From Parelaphostrongylus tenuis (taxonomy: Eukaryota > Nematoda > Chromadorea > Rhabditida > Metastrongylidae), in NCBI GenBank assembly GCA_019055375.1, contig JAHQIW010007042.1:27307-91306 (forward strand): a DNA stretch of 64,000 nucleotides, in the 5' to 3' direction. Shown one piece after another: positions 1 through 11,575 of the stretch (its first letter is position 1; the number at the start of each line of letters is the position of its first letter). Below the pieces are notes generated by a model. It was not told the origin of the DNA and did not search any database. It saw only the letters and a program-made list of their open reading frames with translations. A program made the translations under genes and the position numbers.

Positions 1-3000
1 AACACCTTATCATAAGCTGTAAAATCCAAGGCAAAACTAGCCTCAGACGCGCATATTTCACGACGGACAGAGCTTTATTATGTGGACTGTTAGTAATCAT
101 TCGATAGCTTTATCGTTACCGATTGCAGCGCTATGCTTGTATGCTGAAAAGACCGGTTCTCTGCAACTTAGGTAGAATACGTTGAAGTCGCATATGCGAC
201 CTATGGGGTCTTTGGCCAATCCATGTGTCGCTTGATAAGGCGGCTAAGTGCCGCTGAATCGATAATCAATCCATTTTGGACAGTTCTTACGACAAATTTC
301 GAAATGAATTCGAGGAGTTTGAAAATGTTACTAAAGGGCCATAATTGCCTTAACCATGTACACTATAGTGTACGTGTGATGACAAAGATAAAACTTATGA
401 AATAGCCAATTTTGAATGAAGTAATCTTGTTGTAAACAACTTAGTGTTTGTTCCTTGAAAAAACTATAAATTATTTTTTTTTCAGAAATTTCATTCACTT
501 CGGTACTTGAGTTTGAGCAAACTTCCAAGGATATCGTCAAGTGGAATTTTCAAGGTAGGCACGAATTGGTTTTCGTAGGTGTTATATAACATATGATTGG
601 GTAGATTTTTACCCTCCATGGTCCTAAACTACGACGTGTTCCCAAAATATCATTAGCGGCAGTTGCGGCCTTTGTAGTTTGTAAAAAGGTTTGCGTGTCA
701 TTGGCTAATTTAGCATCATATCCAATGCTAGGTGAATCTGTTGAGGTAAACAGGTTTATTCGTATTCATTGGTCGACTATTGGATCTTTTAGTCGCTTTT
801 GCTTCTTCATGAGTTGAAGGCGTTCCATTGCTCTGTACCTGTAAATAATCTAGTGGTACGATTTTTCACGAACTCTGCAAATCTCGGTAGTTTATGGAAG
901 ATTAGCATCGTTTCGACAGCTGGAAATCCTGACTACTTCGCGAAAGTGGTGAGAATTCTGCTCTATATCTCGTCCTTTTCTAAATCTTTATGCTAAATCG
1001 ATGAGAAAGGTGTTGGTTGATGTTTGCTGAAGAGAAAATTATTGTTCCTAACCTGAGATGTTCTACGTTTTTCAGTTATCGAAGTACTTTGTTAGAGTGC
1101 GTTGTTCAGCACACAGTTTCAAAAGGCATTGGTGTCGCATAGAGGCAGAAGGACGTCGAATACGTTTGGATTATTCAAGCTGATTAGCACAAGTGAATGT
1201 TGCTCCTATTTTGGAGTCTTTGTTGCTGTGTTATGTGATATTTCGCTACCATATAAACTAAAGTAATCATCCATCTCTGCACAAATTATCTCCTCTCAAA
1301 TGGTTACATTAAGTGATTACCTTCAACGAATTGATTTTCCAAAACAATTTTCACGCTTATCCCATCTTTCCTCTTCATTAGTGTGCTACTTGTATAAACT
1401 TCTTCTTATCATTCCATCTCTACATACTTCATCGTTTTGTTCTTTCATCTGAGCATATCATTAGTTCCCCCACGAGCATCAACAGATCCGTGGAAATTCA
1501 TTCATGAAGCATATGTTAATAATAATTCAGGTTTCTAAATGTAATGCTTACCGGGTTGCTTTATTAGAATAACGTCATCTTACTAGCACATTGGGTGAAG
1601 TCAGTGTGTAGATGCATTAGTTCAGAAATAGACGAAGTCTTTTCAGTTGATTTTGAGTTTTTTTACGCGGTTTTTGTATAGCATTGGAACACTAATCATA
1701 TAGTTAAGGCGTTTTTTCCGAATAGGCAGGATTTGGTAGTTAGGATTGTCTTTTTAGGATCGGTGAACAAATCCTTTTCTTGTGAGTACAAATTTTCTTG
1801 TGAATACGAGTATTGTTTTCCTTATAACTGAGCTTATATCAACGAAAACTCATGAATTTTTTTTCTTTGAACTCATCTACGTAACTCCTATCCCTTTCTG
1901 TGAATGATTTCTTTGTCAATTAGAAAACTCGATTGTTGCTATATTTTCTCTTTTTATCGGTCACATTGAAGATTTTACTGTTTATGTGTGAGATTGAAAA
2001 ATGATGGGTGAAATGGTAAAGTAATCTTCGAATAGAAATTCTTTGTGTTTTCCCTGCAGTGCTTTCGTGAGAATTTTCCAACGTCATTGTGTTAAAGATT
2101 CATTTACACGTACATTTTGTACATCGTCGACTAAGTAGTTCCATCCACTGCCATTGTTTTTTTTACGAACCTTATTGGTGAACAGATTGTGGGCTGAACA
2201 TGATCGATTAACGCTTTTATTGAGTTGGGGGGTTTTGCTAAATGATGTCGGTTGTTCTCAGAAAAATCAAACATCAATGCGGTCTTTTTGTTTGTTTTAA
2301 TGCAGTAATTTCATTATTCTTTGATGAAGGAAGTTTTTATAGACACTGTTAAATTCCGAAAAAAAAACCACTACTGAATTACTCGCAAAGTACTTCTCGC
2401 ACCTTTTGATACTCCGTAAACTGGGCAGGGAGCTTAATCAGCGCAGATCCAAGTGTTTTTTTTTTGTATGACACAAAGGGTTTTGTTTGATTTTATTGTG
2501 TTTGTAGACAGAAAGTATTTTGAACTATAACAATGTCCTTTTCAACAACTGAAGAGAGATGAAATATCAAGATTCTCCACAGTCAGATTCACACAAATAC
2601 CACATGACGAAATTTCCGTATTCTCTTCATGAAGCTCTCTACGATGTCTTCTACTTTTCAGTATTGTAATTTGTTCAAAATACTCGGAACTTCTGCACTT
2701 ATGAGTCCACATTAGTTAGGCGAATCTCAGCACGCCTTCCATTCGTTTTTCTTCATTGTGGGACATAGTGGCAGCTGCTCAATAATCACATATGTAAATG
2801 TACTTCTCACTTAGAAGCTTTGAGGTGGAAGGATGCTATGCTAAGCAATCTTTAAGTGTCCACTCTAATAGTGTTCTCGTTACTCTTTTGTGAAAGCGTC
2901 TCAATAATAGACTTGAGACGAATGAAGCCTCTAGGTTTCATAATGTTGTTGTGGAGTGGTGAACATAGCTCCTGTAAATCTTATTTCCCTTCTGATGGTT

Positions 3001-3300
3001 CATCTTGATGCACAATCTTTTCTCGGATTTGTAGTAATCACTCAGTAGTTTATCCAACGCAGATGAGGCGGCAGGCTTTGTCTGTAAAAAGATATTTCAT
3101 CAGTAATTTCTCACCTAATCTCTCATTTTCAATAAGAAAGTATTGCTCTAGAGAGAAATATGCGGCAGAGTATAGTCAGTGAAGTGGAGAAAAGCCTTCT
3201 CTTCCATGACCTGGCATCGGTATTTCGAGTGCAACACCAAGTTTGGCTAGCTGTTCGTTGGTTATCAATTTCAAATTGTATAATAATTAAAAAAAAATTT
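1..3300. other. Non-coding region, no gene recognised
   Basis: No reading frame here has a recognisable domain, and the open frames are short (at most about 70 codons). The plus strand is T-rich with many T homopolymers, especially 1.3-2.5 kb. The only piece that I can tie to the rest of the window is about 60-215, which matches the family E repeat (see 41995-42840): it has the phrase 'gttagtaatcattcgatagc' followed by a 'cagcgctat' block. Host introns or intergenic DNA are both possible. Confidence 0.5.
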
Positions 3301-3307
3301 TTTTTTT

Positions 3308-3618
3308 GAGAGCGCATGTGGCGCAGTGGTTAGAGGTGCCCTGCGTCGCACACGAGGTCAATGGTTCGATCTCGCGCTCATGGCTCACCAAGCCATCCAT
3401 CCGTCCGGGGTCGGTAAATTGGTACCAGACAGGTCTCAGACTTGTCTGGGAGGATAAGCAGCACTGACTCGGTTCAGCGGGAGGCCACCGCGAGTCATTG
3501 TAAAGGCCAGATGTGCATTCAATCACCTCAAACGAAGTTAAAATTGAAGTCGAATGCATGGCGCATCCCTCAGGGATTGATCAACGCCGAGAGCTTTATC
3601 CTTTTTTATCCTTTTTAA
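3308..3618 (+). mobile_element. tRNA-derived SINE (family S1), full-length copy
   Basis: The 5' part is tRNA-like and carries both parts of an internal RNA polymerase III promoter: an A box (TGGCGCAGTGG, 3319-3329) and a B box (GGTTCGATCTC, 3363-3373), about 44 bases apart as in tRNA genes. A tRNA-unrelated body of about 230 bp follows and ends in a short repeated tail (tatcctttt). Copies or pieces occur at 58573 (+), 61971 (+), 56098 (-), 49858 (-), 60605 (-), and in more diverged form at 9795, 27545 and 38145 (all -). SINEs have no protein and depend on LINE enzymes; an RTE-type LINE is also present in this window, but whether it is the partner is not shown. Confidence 0.8.
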
Positions 3619-3649
3619 TGATTTTTTTATTTTTTATTTGATCCGTCTT

Positions 3650-3965
3650 CACAGTGTTTTTTTTTGTGTGGATCCCAGTACTTCTGGCATTCAATTCGTT
3701 TTTCGTCTTCTTCTTGAACGGCGTTAGAATAGCGCTCGAGCGGGTCTACCTGCAATATCGCGGGTAGCCATGTTGTGGCGTTCCATGCGACGTTGTTGTT
3801 GACTGCCGGAGAGGAGTGGGGGCGGGGGGGAAGTGGGGGTGGAGCCCGGCTTCACGCGTGCCCTGACCAACATCACAGCCACTCAAACACGGCGCCCCAT
3901 GGCAATTTCAAACGCAGTAGTTGGAGCTGTATTGTGACACATAGTTGTTCAGTGGATTGATCCTG
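3650..3965 (+). repeat. Repeat D, first copy
   Basis: This stretch begins with 'gtggatcccagtacttctgg' and ends in a GC-rich block. Related sequence occurs at about 23510-23760 and 51160-51410 in the same order and orientation. In those two places it is part of the larger duplicated segment SD2, so this is a separate third copy. The open frame at 3775-3960 has no recognisable domain and is not kept in the other copies, so I do not call a gene. The stretch 3965-4240 after it is AT-rich and holds nothing that I recognise. Confidence 0.55.
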
Positions 3966-4241
3966 TGCTCAAAACTCACTGAGTCTTCCATCCCTTAGAG
4001 GTCGACGAATTCTAAATTTGAGACTGATCGATGCTAGAAGCTTTTTATGTATTTTAATTTTGTATATTTATATATATTATATCTTTATGGTCTGTTTTAT
4101 ATATGCTATGGCATAGGAGGATAGCAAAACTAAGTTGTAAACATCATTATTTTTTTGTTAAATTAAACAACTATATTGAATATAATTCCTGATTTTCTTC
4201 TTTGAACCATACACGAGGTGTTACATTAATTTTTATTTGAC

Positions 4242-4276
4242 AGCTGACGTTCCGGCAGCCCGCCTTCTTCAGAGCC
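4242..4276 (-). ncRNA. PLE-type hammerhead ribozyme, mutated core
   Basis: On the minus strand the order is stem I 5' strand GGCU, core CUGAAGA, stem II (AGGC...GCC), then GGAA where the consensus is GAAA, then CGUC and the stem I 3' strand AGCU. Stem III is reduced to one A-U pair closed over two bases, as reported for minimal PLE ribozymes. The change of the invariant A13 to G and a weak fourth pair in stem I predict little or no cleavage. The plus-strand relative at 41515-41549 keeps GAAA and is the better copy. Confidence 0.75.
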
Positions 4277-4479
4277 TGGAAAGGTCGAATTGTCCGCAAT
4301 CCAATCAGTCTAACACCTCCATTACTCCTTCAGGAAAAATCACCATACCTAGATTTCAATCGCATCAAGCACAAAATCAACTCTCAACATACTCAGCGCA
4401 TTTTATATGTGTTCCACTGAATGATTCAAGTGGAGACAACCGGAATGAGATCATATGGGCTCGTAATGCACCCTACCCA

Positions 4480-5175
4480 TCAAAACAACAGTCCTTCATA
4501 CTGACTCAAATCACGAGTGATAACGAGGCATTCCTCCCTGCGGTCTGTACTTGGACTGGTGGTGTTAATAGAATTTTTTCGCGCTGATGTTTTTTGTTCC
4601 TGCACAGGGATGGTGGCTTCGATCCTAAAATCACCTCCGTCATGTTTCTGTTCTCTATGCATTCCTAGCGGGTTGTTCCGTCTGTTCAGATGCTTGTCAG
4701 TCAGGTGTTCTTCTATGCGGGCATAGAGCGGCCCACCCGTTTCGCTAATATATTTATCGCTACACGCTTTGCAAGAGATTCGGTAGACTGTACCTACGCT
4801 CATGCAATCACCGTCCCTGCCGTTAGGGCATATTTTACAATCTTTCGTTATGCAGAGACGGTCATATAAGCGGTTTCAAATCAGTTGGCGTTTTAGAGTA
4901 TTCGGTGGTATTTCTATAATGGCCACCGATTGCTCTAAACCTGCTCTTTTCAAACATCGTTTTATAGCTGTACTAATCTCATTTGAAAAGAACGGGAAAA
5001 TGAACGGGACTTTCCTTTCATTCGAGTTTTTGTTTGAGGACGTACTCTTTCCTCCAAACCTAAGCTGAGAAGTTACAGATTCGTATCCATTAGAAGCGAC
5101 TATTTCCCGAGCCAGTTTCACGGATTCTACTCCTTGCTCCTCCCCGTTACATACAGTGGCTGCTGTTCGAAACAT
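4480..5175 (-). pseudogene. PLE linker and GIY-YIG endonuclease, one in-frame stop
   Basis: This is the C-terminal half of the PLE polyprotein. A basic linker (5175-4879) is followed by an in-frame TGA at 4876-4878. In the same frame comes a Cys-rich segment with spacing C-x5-C-x2-C (near RLCITKDCKICPNG), which is the zinc-finger-like linker typical of animal PLEs. Then comes the nuclease, with VYRISCKAC, KYISETGGPLYARIEEHL and HREQKH. The usual GIY and YIG triplets read VYR and YIS here. The GIY-YIG domain of PLEs cuts target DNA to prime reverse transcription. The stop separates linker from nuclease, so no full protein is expected. Confidence 0.88.
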
Positions 5176-5183
5176 GTTTTTTA

Positions 5184-5919
5184 CTAGCGCCTTTTTCGTA
5201 TGTGAGGGATGAGCAGAGAGATAGTGAACCAGGATATTCTTTTACTTGGCTTTCTGTACCACTTTGTTATGTAGCCGCTCTCAGTTAAGTTTATGTGTAC
5301 GTTCAAGAATGGAGGCCAATCGTCTTTTGCAATTTCACTGGTGAATTTTGTATACTCCGACTGTTCATTCAACAATCTAAAACAATTATCTAGCTCCTCT
5401 TGAGTGGGACAGATAACCAAACAATCATCGATATACCTACAGTAGAGTAATGGCCGGAGATCCATTACTGGTGCTTCCACTTTAGACATAAAGGCAATCG
5501 CCAGGCTAGGTGTCAGTCGCTGCCCCATTGCCAGCGCTCTCATATAAGCATAATATTTCCCGGACCATCTGGAGATTGAGCAGTTCAGGCATTCTTTTAG
5601 TAGGACCATGAACTGCTCAATCGACAAGCCATACATGTTCGCAGCTCTCTGGTGCTGTATCAGAAGCTCATGTGTGGCTTGCAATGCGGAGTGATTCGAC
5701 ACGTTGGTGTATAGAGCAGTGACGTCGAATGACTCCATTACGTACGCGTTGTTCGGGTTCGCGCTACGTAGACGATCCACGAGCATCTGAGTGTTCGTCA
5801 GATGGGCTGGAATTTGTCCTAGCAACTGGGATGTTATTAAAGTTAAGAACCATGCTATCCTATCCGTTGGTCCGCCTACACAACTGATGAAGGGTCTAAC
5901 TTGAATATAGATGGATCGT
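5184..5919 (-). pseudogene. PLE reverse transcriptase, truncated and frameshifted
   Basis: The visible part starts at the RT finger motif (RPFISCVGGPTDRIAWFL), followed by the palm with ESFDVTALYTNV (first catalytic Asp region), MGQRLTPSLA, and the catalytic YIDDC box at 5421-5435. This YIDDC form is typical of PLEs and related to the telomerase group. The frame is open upstream of the YIDD box to about 5919; no ATG start is needed because the copy is truncated. Near 5245 one A seems to be lost from a run of A. After that the frame ends in a 20-residue out-of-frame tail, while the true continuation (LVHYLSAHPSHTKKA) runs in the next frame straight into the linker at 5175. Function is lost. 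Confidence 0.92.
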
Positions 5920-7319
5920 TAGACATTACATCATCAGCGCATACCAACTTATGTGTTTTCGAAGTAAGTTCACTAGATTCTCTTTGGTATGATGGTTTTT
6001 GATAGATAGATGCATCTAGAGAAGTTTACACTGCTGTATTTAGCCCAGTTGGCAGCATTTTGTTTGTGGTCTTCTGTCCTACCTTTTTTGTCCATGCTAT
6101 TTGCGCGGGTCAGACAATATGAACCATGGATGATTCAAATGTTGTGGAAAGTAGTGCGTAAAAGGCAATCAAGTATTTATTGAAGCATCGCAATCACTGG
6201 AGCAGGCTTATATGTCACAGTGATTACCAAGTTTATGTTGTGCTAACGTTGCTTCAACATCGAATTACTCTTTTTCAAGACTTTATTTACTCAAATATGT
6301 ACAGCAGTCGTTTCTTGTGATGTCGAACTTTCTTGATAACCGAATTGGGTTGAAATAGGTTGAAATGATTATAAAGGAAAATTACATGACCGCGTCTCAC
6401 TTGTGACGTTTTGTGCATAATAGTTCCTCGTTGATTGCTCATTTAAGGTGGTGTTTTCCTTTTTGACTTTCTCCCAATGTAGGAAACTAACTGTCAAAAA
6501 CCCAGCCAAAAAAGCACGGTTGATCTCTCGAGAAAAAAAGCAGACTTGTTAGGAGTGGGTATATCACCTTAAGTAACACTTACCTCAAAGTTTCATAGGT
6601 GGGAGCGGTCTCATTTGAAAAGTATACTTAATGATAATCCTAGTATTTTCAATGATTTTATTTAATAGTTTTTAGTGATTTATTCTAGAAAAATAAAAGT
6701 TTGAAAAAAATCTTCAGAATCAAAAGCACGAGTGTGTCCTTTCTTTGCAAAAATAAGCCACTCTTATTTATGTAATTTCAGGTTAGCATGAATTGTCCTC
6801 AACAACTTTAAGAGTTCTAGTAAATACTATTTATTAGAGTTGTTGCTCATAGCACTTTCATTTTTTCTAGTATGCTTGGGTTTGAAAAAAATTTTTGAAA
6901 GTCTCTTCTTCGCATTCAAATTTGAGGTCTGTCCTATTGGAAGGCCATTCATTTCACTATGTTTTCCTCGTACCTAGGTTTTTTTGGACATTCGAATCTA
7001 ACAGAATTAGTATTGAGTTTGCCGGTAGTCTTTTTTAACTCGCAAAATTGGTGAGCGCAAAGACGGAGTTATTGACGGTATTCTTCATTGCCTAAAACAA
7101 CTAATTTCATCCAATGGAGGTGTCTCGTAGCAAGCTCTGAAGGTGTTGATGTCGACGCCTCTCAGAAACTTCGAAAGTACTTTCAGGTTCACCTAAATTT
7201 ACTACATACTTTAGCATGTTTTTGATAACAATCTTTAGTCCTCTATAGGAATCATTCTAAATGGACGTTTCTCTTGAATTATTGTGGAATAACCCAATGA
7301 TGTAAAGTGATGTGCAAAG

Positions 7320-7396
7320 CATTTGCGTCAGACCGGACTCGAACTCGCGTTTGACCTTATCCTAGGGGGCGCGCTCTATCCCTTGCACCGTCAACG
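7320..7396 (-). repeat. tRNA-like repeat (family T2)
   Basis: Read on the minus strand, this begins GGCGTTGACGGTGCAAGGG and has a B-box-like T arm (GAGTTCGAGTCC). Its ends pair for only about five bases and no cloverleaf with a proper anticodon arm forms, so it is a tRNA-derived relic, not a tRNA gene. Relatives lie at 33172-33250 (the matching place in SD1 copy b), 33462-33540 and 16986-17062, all on the minus strand. Confidence 0.6.
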
Positions 7397-8712
7397 CCTG
7401 TTTTGATACCAGCTTTCTACACTGTAACGCATCTATCTGTCAGCAATCAGCCATCGACGGTTTGACCCAAGTAGTCGCTATCGACATGCACATATGCGCA
7501 TTTCTCGTAGGATAGAGGTCTGTCCTCAAAACATGCGTAAACATTCGATAGCGTAAGTTTCAACAATTCCAACGCTACTCTTACTATTACATTTTTCCAT
7601 TCCATTCCACTGTAGTAGAGAAATGCGATTGAGTTTCATTTACGCCGCGCATCTGCTTGGTGGCTCAATTGTGTACGTGGCTGTGGATCGATGCGCGACC
7701 TGTCGATCTCTTAGGCACAACTCACGTGTGTAGCGCGGTTTTGTTATTGAGTCTGAGATTGTTTTCCGCTTTGACAAGGAATATAGATAAAATATGTGAC
7801 TCTGGTACTACAAAATTTCCTCTTTACATTCATCTGTTTTCATGCTTCCAGCGCAGCAAAAGCGCGTTCATGATAAAGCACGCGACGCATGTGAAACATA
7901 ATTTCATTCTAAATGCTACAGCGCCATGGAAAGGCCTTTCTAATTAATAAGCACATTTTCGGATTCGCAATGATCAAGCCTTCAAATGACCACAGCCAGT
8001 TCAATTCAATTATCTTTTCCAACACAGCGTCCTTTCAAGAAACCCCTTCCGATAGCCGAAGTAAACCGAAAATAATCACGAGTTATCAGATCTAATCCAT
8101 ATCTAATGAGCTTAGATCATATTTGAGGAATTTGTAGAAATCTATCACTGAGATTCGCTTGTTTAGATGGTCGATAGGCAATGGATTATTCAAAAATCGA
8201 TGAAGATGAGTGTGAAATACATACCTAGACTCTTCCTATGTGCAACATTTAGCGAGGAACAGCTTGAAAGTATGGTTCACATAAAATATGAGGTCAGTTG
8301 AATTTTTTTGTCGTTTAGTTTATGCTTCTTATTTTGTCAAATTTTGTGCAGTGCCGCACAGTTCAATGAGCAATTTGCCAAAAAAAAATTCGTTCTTCAT
8401 AAATCACCTCATTTCTTCATGTGCATTGATTAGGTCGTACAAAGGTAATTCTATACAAGGCGTACAATCAATTTTACCATATTTTGGTTAACAGATATGA
8501 AACACAAGGCCGGTGGTTCAAAGGAATTGCGAAGAGCTTCTACAAATTCCTATGTGTTCTGTTTTGAATCTGAGATATCCTAGATTCAAAAAACTTGTGC
8601 CTAATCAAATCTACGAAGTAAACTTTATTCTCCTGAAATCCTATAATAATATTCTTCTGCCCTTTTTATAATTTTTGGCGTTTTGACGACTTTGCCTTCT
8701 CGAAAATGTTGG

Positions 8713-8892
8713 ATCTTTCGTTTCGAGTATTTTTCGAGCCCACGCTCAAAATTCGTGCCTGACACTTATTTTTGAGTCATGTATGAGGTCTCTTATGAGA
8801 ACTTATAAGTGCAATGCACGTGAAATTTTTGTAATTATCAAACATGTTGAAATTTCAGCGTGGTCTAAAGAAACACTCTGAACCCAAGGTAT
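8713..8892. repeat. Family A short inverted copy, no ribozyme
   Basis: The left end (cgtttcgagtatttttcgag, then cacgctcaaa) and the right end (ttgaaatttcagcgtggtct ... aacactctgaa) are inverted relatives of the family A ends seen at 21585-22600. The central ribozyme part is missing. On the right it runs into the normal start of a next unit (caagtgtacaacgctgt). The same short form is at 36918-37100, so the insertion is older than duplication SD1. Confidence 0.65.
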
Positions 8893-9794
8893 GGTATTTT
8901 ACTATTACTAGTCAAAAGCAGTCAAGTGTACAACGCTGTCTGTGCGGTGTTATTATCACTTATTGGCGCGTGTATAACGTTTGTTGATGAATAATCTGTG
9001 TAGAAGAAGATCCCCAAGGAACTGATTGAACGAATATGCAACATGCAAATGATAAGCTTTAAAGGCCGAAACACGTGTATTGTACTGTATACTTACCCAT
9101 AACAGATCAAATTCATGCCTCAAAAACAACTTATCGGACCTTTAATATAGTTTGTGGAAATGTCAATGCGTTCTTTGTTTGATAAGAAAGAGAAAGAAAA
9201 TTGCGATTGAAATTTCTGGTCATACATGAGTTGTCTGCTGAGTCTCGTGCACTGACAGTGCCTTTCTATATTTTTGGGTGGATCGTCTCTCTCAAGAAAG
9301 CTACACACGAATGAACCATGGCTTCTATTCGATAGTATAGTAATTGATAATGCGTGTCTTCTGGTGACCTCGAGTTTGGAGAGGAAATTAATCTCATAGG
9401 GCATCAGGTTGTTAACAAATGAGCATGCGGCAGTGCCAACCAAAATTTATTGCCATAGTTGTAGATATTGAGTACGAGGAGACTCCACGTTGAGTCGTAG
9501 ACATGTTGTCCACTGCCAATGAACCTCTCAGCAATCCGAACGGTGACTCTCCATTACTAGTTTAAACTATGCTAGACCTCAAGATCGAAACATAGACATC
9601 TTAAGTAACTATATGGATAAGTGTATGGAGTGTACATACATACAAAAACAACTACAAACCGTACGGTGGGGAGAAATGTATCATAGTGGAGCAGCTTATT
9701 TGAAGAAGTTGAGAACTCGTTTTCACCTAGGATGTGATGAGTTATGAAGCTCTCGGTGCTAAGATCCTGAAGCATGCGCCAAGCATTTATTTCG

Positions 9795-10010
9795 TCAAGC
9801 ATACTTAAAGGTAATCAAATGCATTTCTGGCTTACACGACTACTCGCTGTAGCCTACTGAGTATCAAATCAATGCTGTTAGCCTCTCAAATTCTGGTATC
9901 AATTTGTCGCCACGAAGGGATAGAAGCTTTGGTGGGGTCTATGTGCCGTTTTGAATCGACGAACACTTTGTATTACAAAGCACCTCTAACCGATGCTCTG
10001 AGCGCGCCCA
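9795..10010 (-). mobile_element. Diverged SINE S1 copy
   Basis: The order of landmarks on the plus strand is the reverse of SINE S1: body (caaatgcatttctggc, actcgctgtagcctactgag), then the tRNA-like head (aaagcacctctaaccgatgc, tctgagcgc). Many substitutions. It recurs at the matching place in SD1 copy b (38145-38370) and, more distantly, at 27545-27740. Confidence 0.6.
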
Positions 10011-11454
10011 ATTTCTCAAAACTAAGAAGGATTGGCATTTTCAAAGTATACATAGCTCATTTCCAGTCGTTTCGAAGAACGGTCATGACAGCTTTGCTTT
10101 CCTCACCTCAACACATTAGTTTAATAGAGATTCGAAGTAATGCCCCTTATGATGAAAACCGCTATTAGACAGTTTATGATTTTTGCCTATGATTTATATT
10201 AATTTGCGGTACATTTTGTGTTAAGATTGTGTTTAGCCAGGCAGTAGAAGTGCTCACTAATAACAAAACCTTATGCATTGATGACTTGCAACGTCCTCCG
10301 TATAGAGAAATTCAAGAATTTTTTCCCACTATTAGAAGCGTCGGATCAAAGGTGATCTTGTTATTGCGGATTTTCTCGAGTGCTATGTTTCAATCGGATA
10401 GCTGGAGTGTTCTTTCAGATCACTTAATGTGTCGCTCTGATGTCTCTTGACCAAATGCAAAATGTTCCAGTCAATCGACATGTCTTTAAAGTATTTCTCG
10501 TTTCGTTATTCTTCTCTCAACTTTTCAAAAGCAGTGGCTTTTCTAGCACAGTTTCTATGTCTAGTTAGCTGAGAAGTATTTTTTCTACGGCAACTCAAGA
10601 GCTATAGATTGTCAAATCCTTGTGTGACACAATCAGTGAGTTTTCATTTATCACATACTAAAGTACGACCCCTTTTGAGGTGAAAATGGTTAGTATTAGA
10701 GTATCTGAGTAACCCTTTGCTCGTCTTTTATTTTATGATATCACTGGAGAACTGAAACGCTTTCACTTCTTCTCTGATCTTCTATTTAGTGAGATTTCAC
10801 AAAGTAAAATTAGGTTCATGTGCTGTTTGGGCACCAGAACGCTCATTTTTCAAATTTCAAACGACTATTAGCGCATCGTTTTGGACGGATACCAATAATT
10901 CCCGCATTCGACTCATTTCCTCACATCACATTTATCCTCCACAAAGGTTCTGGATTACATCGTGGGTTGTTTCGAACTGCTTGAGAATATCGTCTTACTT
11001 ATCATTATCGTGGAATGCTAGTCCAGGAAAATCTCTTCGCTGTCTTGATCTTGAACGAGCTGAAGTGTCCAACGGACTGATTGGAAGAGATTGTCAGGAG
11101 AAGGAATCGGACTAATGCCTTGCTTATTACCTCACTTTCTGCTACGCCACACTGCAAGCTACTGGCTATACTACCTCCATTGTGACTTTAGATCCACGGC
11201 ATCGCTGGATGCCCATTGACATAGGATATAAGCGCATTGTAGTGCACATTCTTTTTTCTACACTAAAATGTTTAACGTCCATCACCACATTCATTGTCCC
11301 ATGCGTGTTGCAGAGCCAATCGAATGACTCGCTCAGAACTTGGAGAGTTGTGGCGCCATGCAGAAAAACCGGCACAAACTTCGAGCATATGCAGTTCTGT
11401 GGGAATTTTCGAACATTTTCTCGTAGGTGTTTTCTTCATTAGTTTCAATTCTGT

Positions 11455-11575
11455 TTATTATTGTTATTATTATTTTTAAATTATTATTATTATTATTATT
11501 GTTATTATTAACTATTATCAAATTATTATTATTATTATTATTGTTATTATTAATTATTATCAAATTATCATATGC
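11455..11575. repeat. ATT/TTA microsatellite with duplicated 60-bp block
   Basis: This is a run of TTA/ATT triplets broken by single changes. A block of about 60 bases (TTA run, 'gttattatta', 'tatcaaatta') appears twice in a row, so the array grew by duplication of a higher-order unit as well as by slippage. It lies in the part of SD1 copy a (11000-12135) that copy b lacks. Frames through it read as Asn or Leu runs and are not genes. Confidence 0.9.

Larger units (their letters stand above)
4242..5922 (-). mobile_element. Penelope-like element (PLE), 5'-truncated and broken
   Basis: Reading the minus strand, the order is reverse transcriptase, Cys-rich linker, GIY-YIG endonuclease, about 200 bases of untranslated sequence, then a hammerhead-like motif. 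This is the standard PLE order. The sequence before about 5922 loses similarity, so the N-terminal third is missing. The coding part is interrupted by one frameshift (near 5245) and one in-frame TGA (4876-4878). Otherwise the frame is intact, so this is a fairly recent but dead copy. The duplicated block SD1 starts about 40 bases to its right. PLEs move by target-primed reverse transcription and their long terminal-like repeats carry HHRs, which fits the motif at 4242-4276. Confidence 0.9.

Noticed and set aside
4237..4587. 116-codon plus-strand frame
   Set aside because: It is antisense to the PLE 3' end and hammerhead; no domain of its own.
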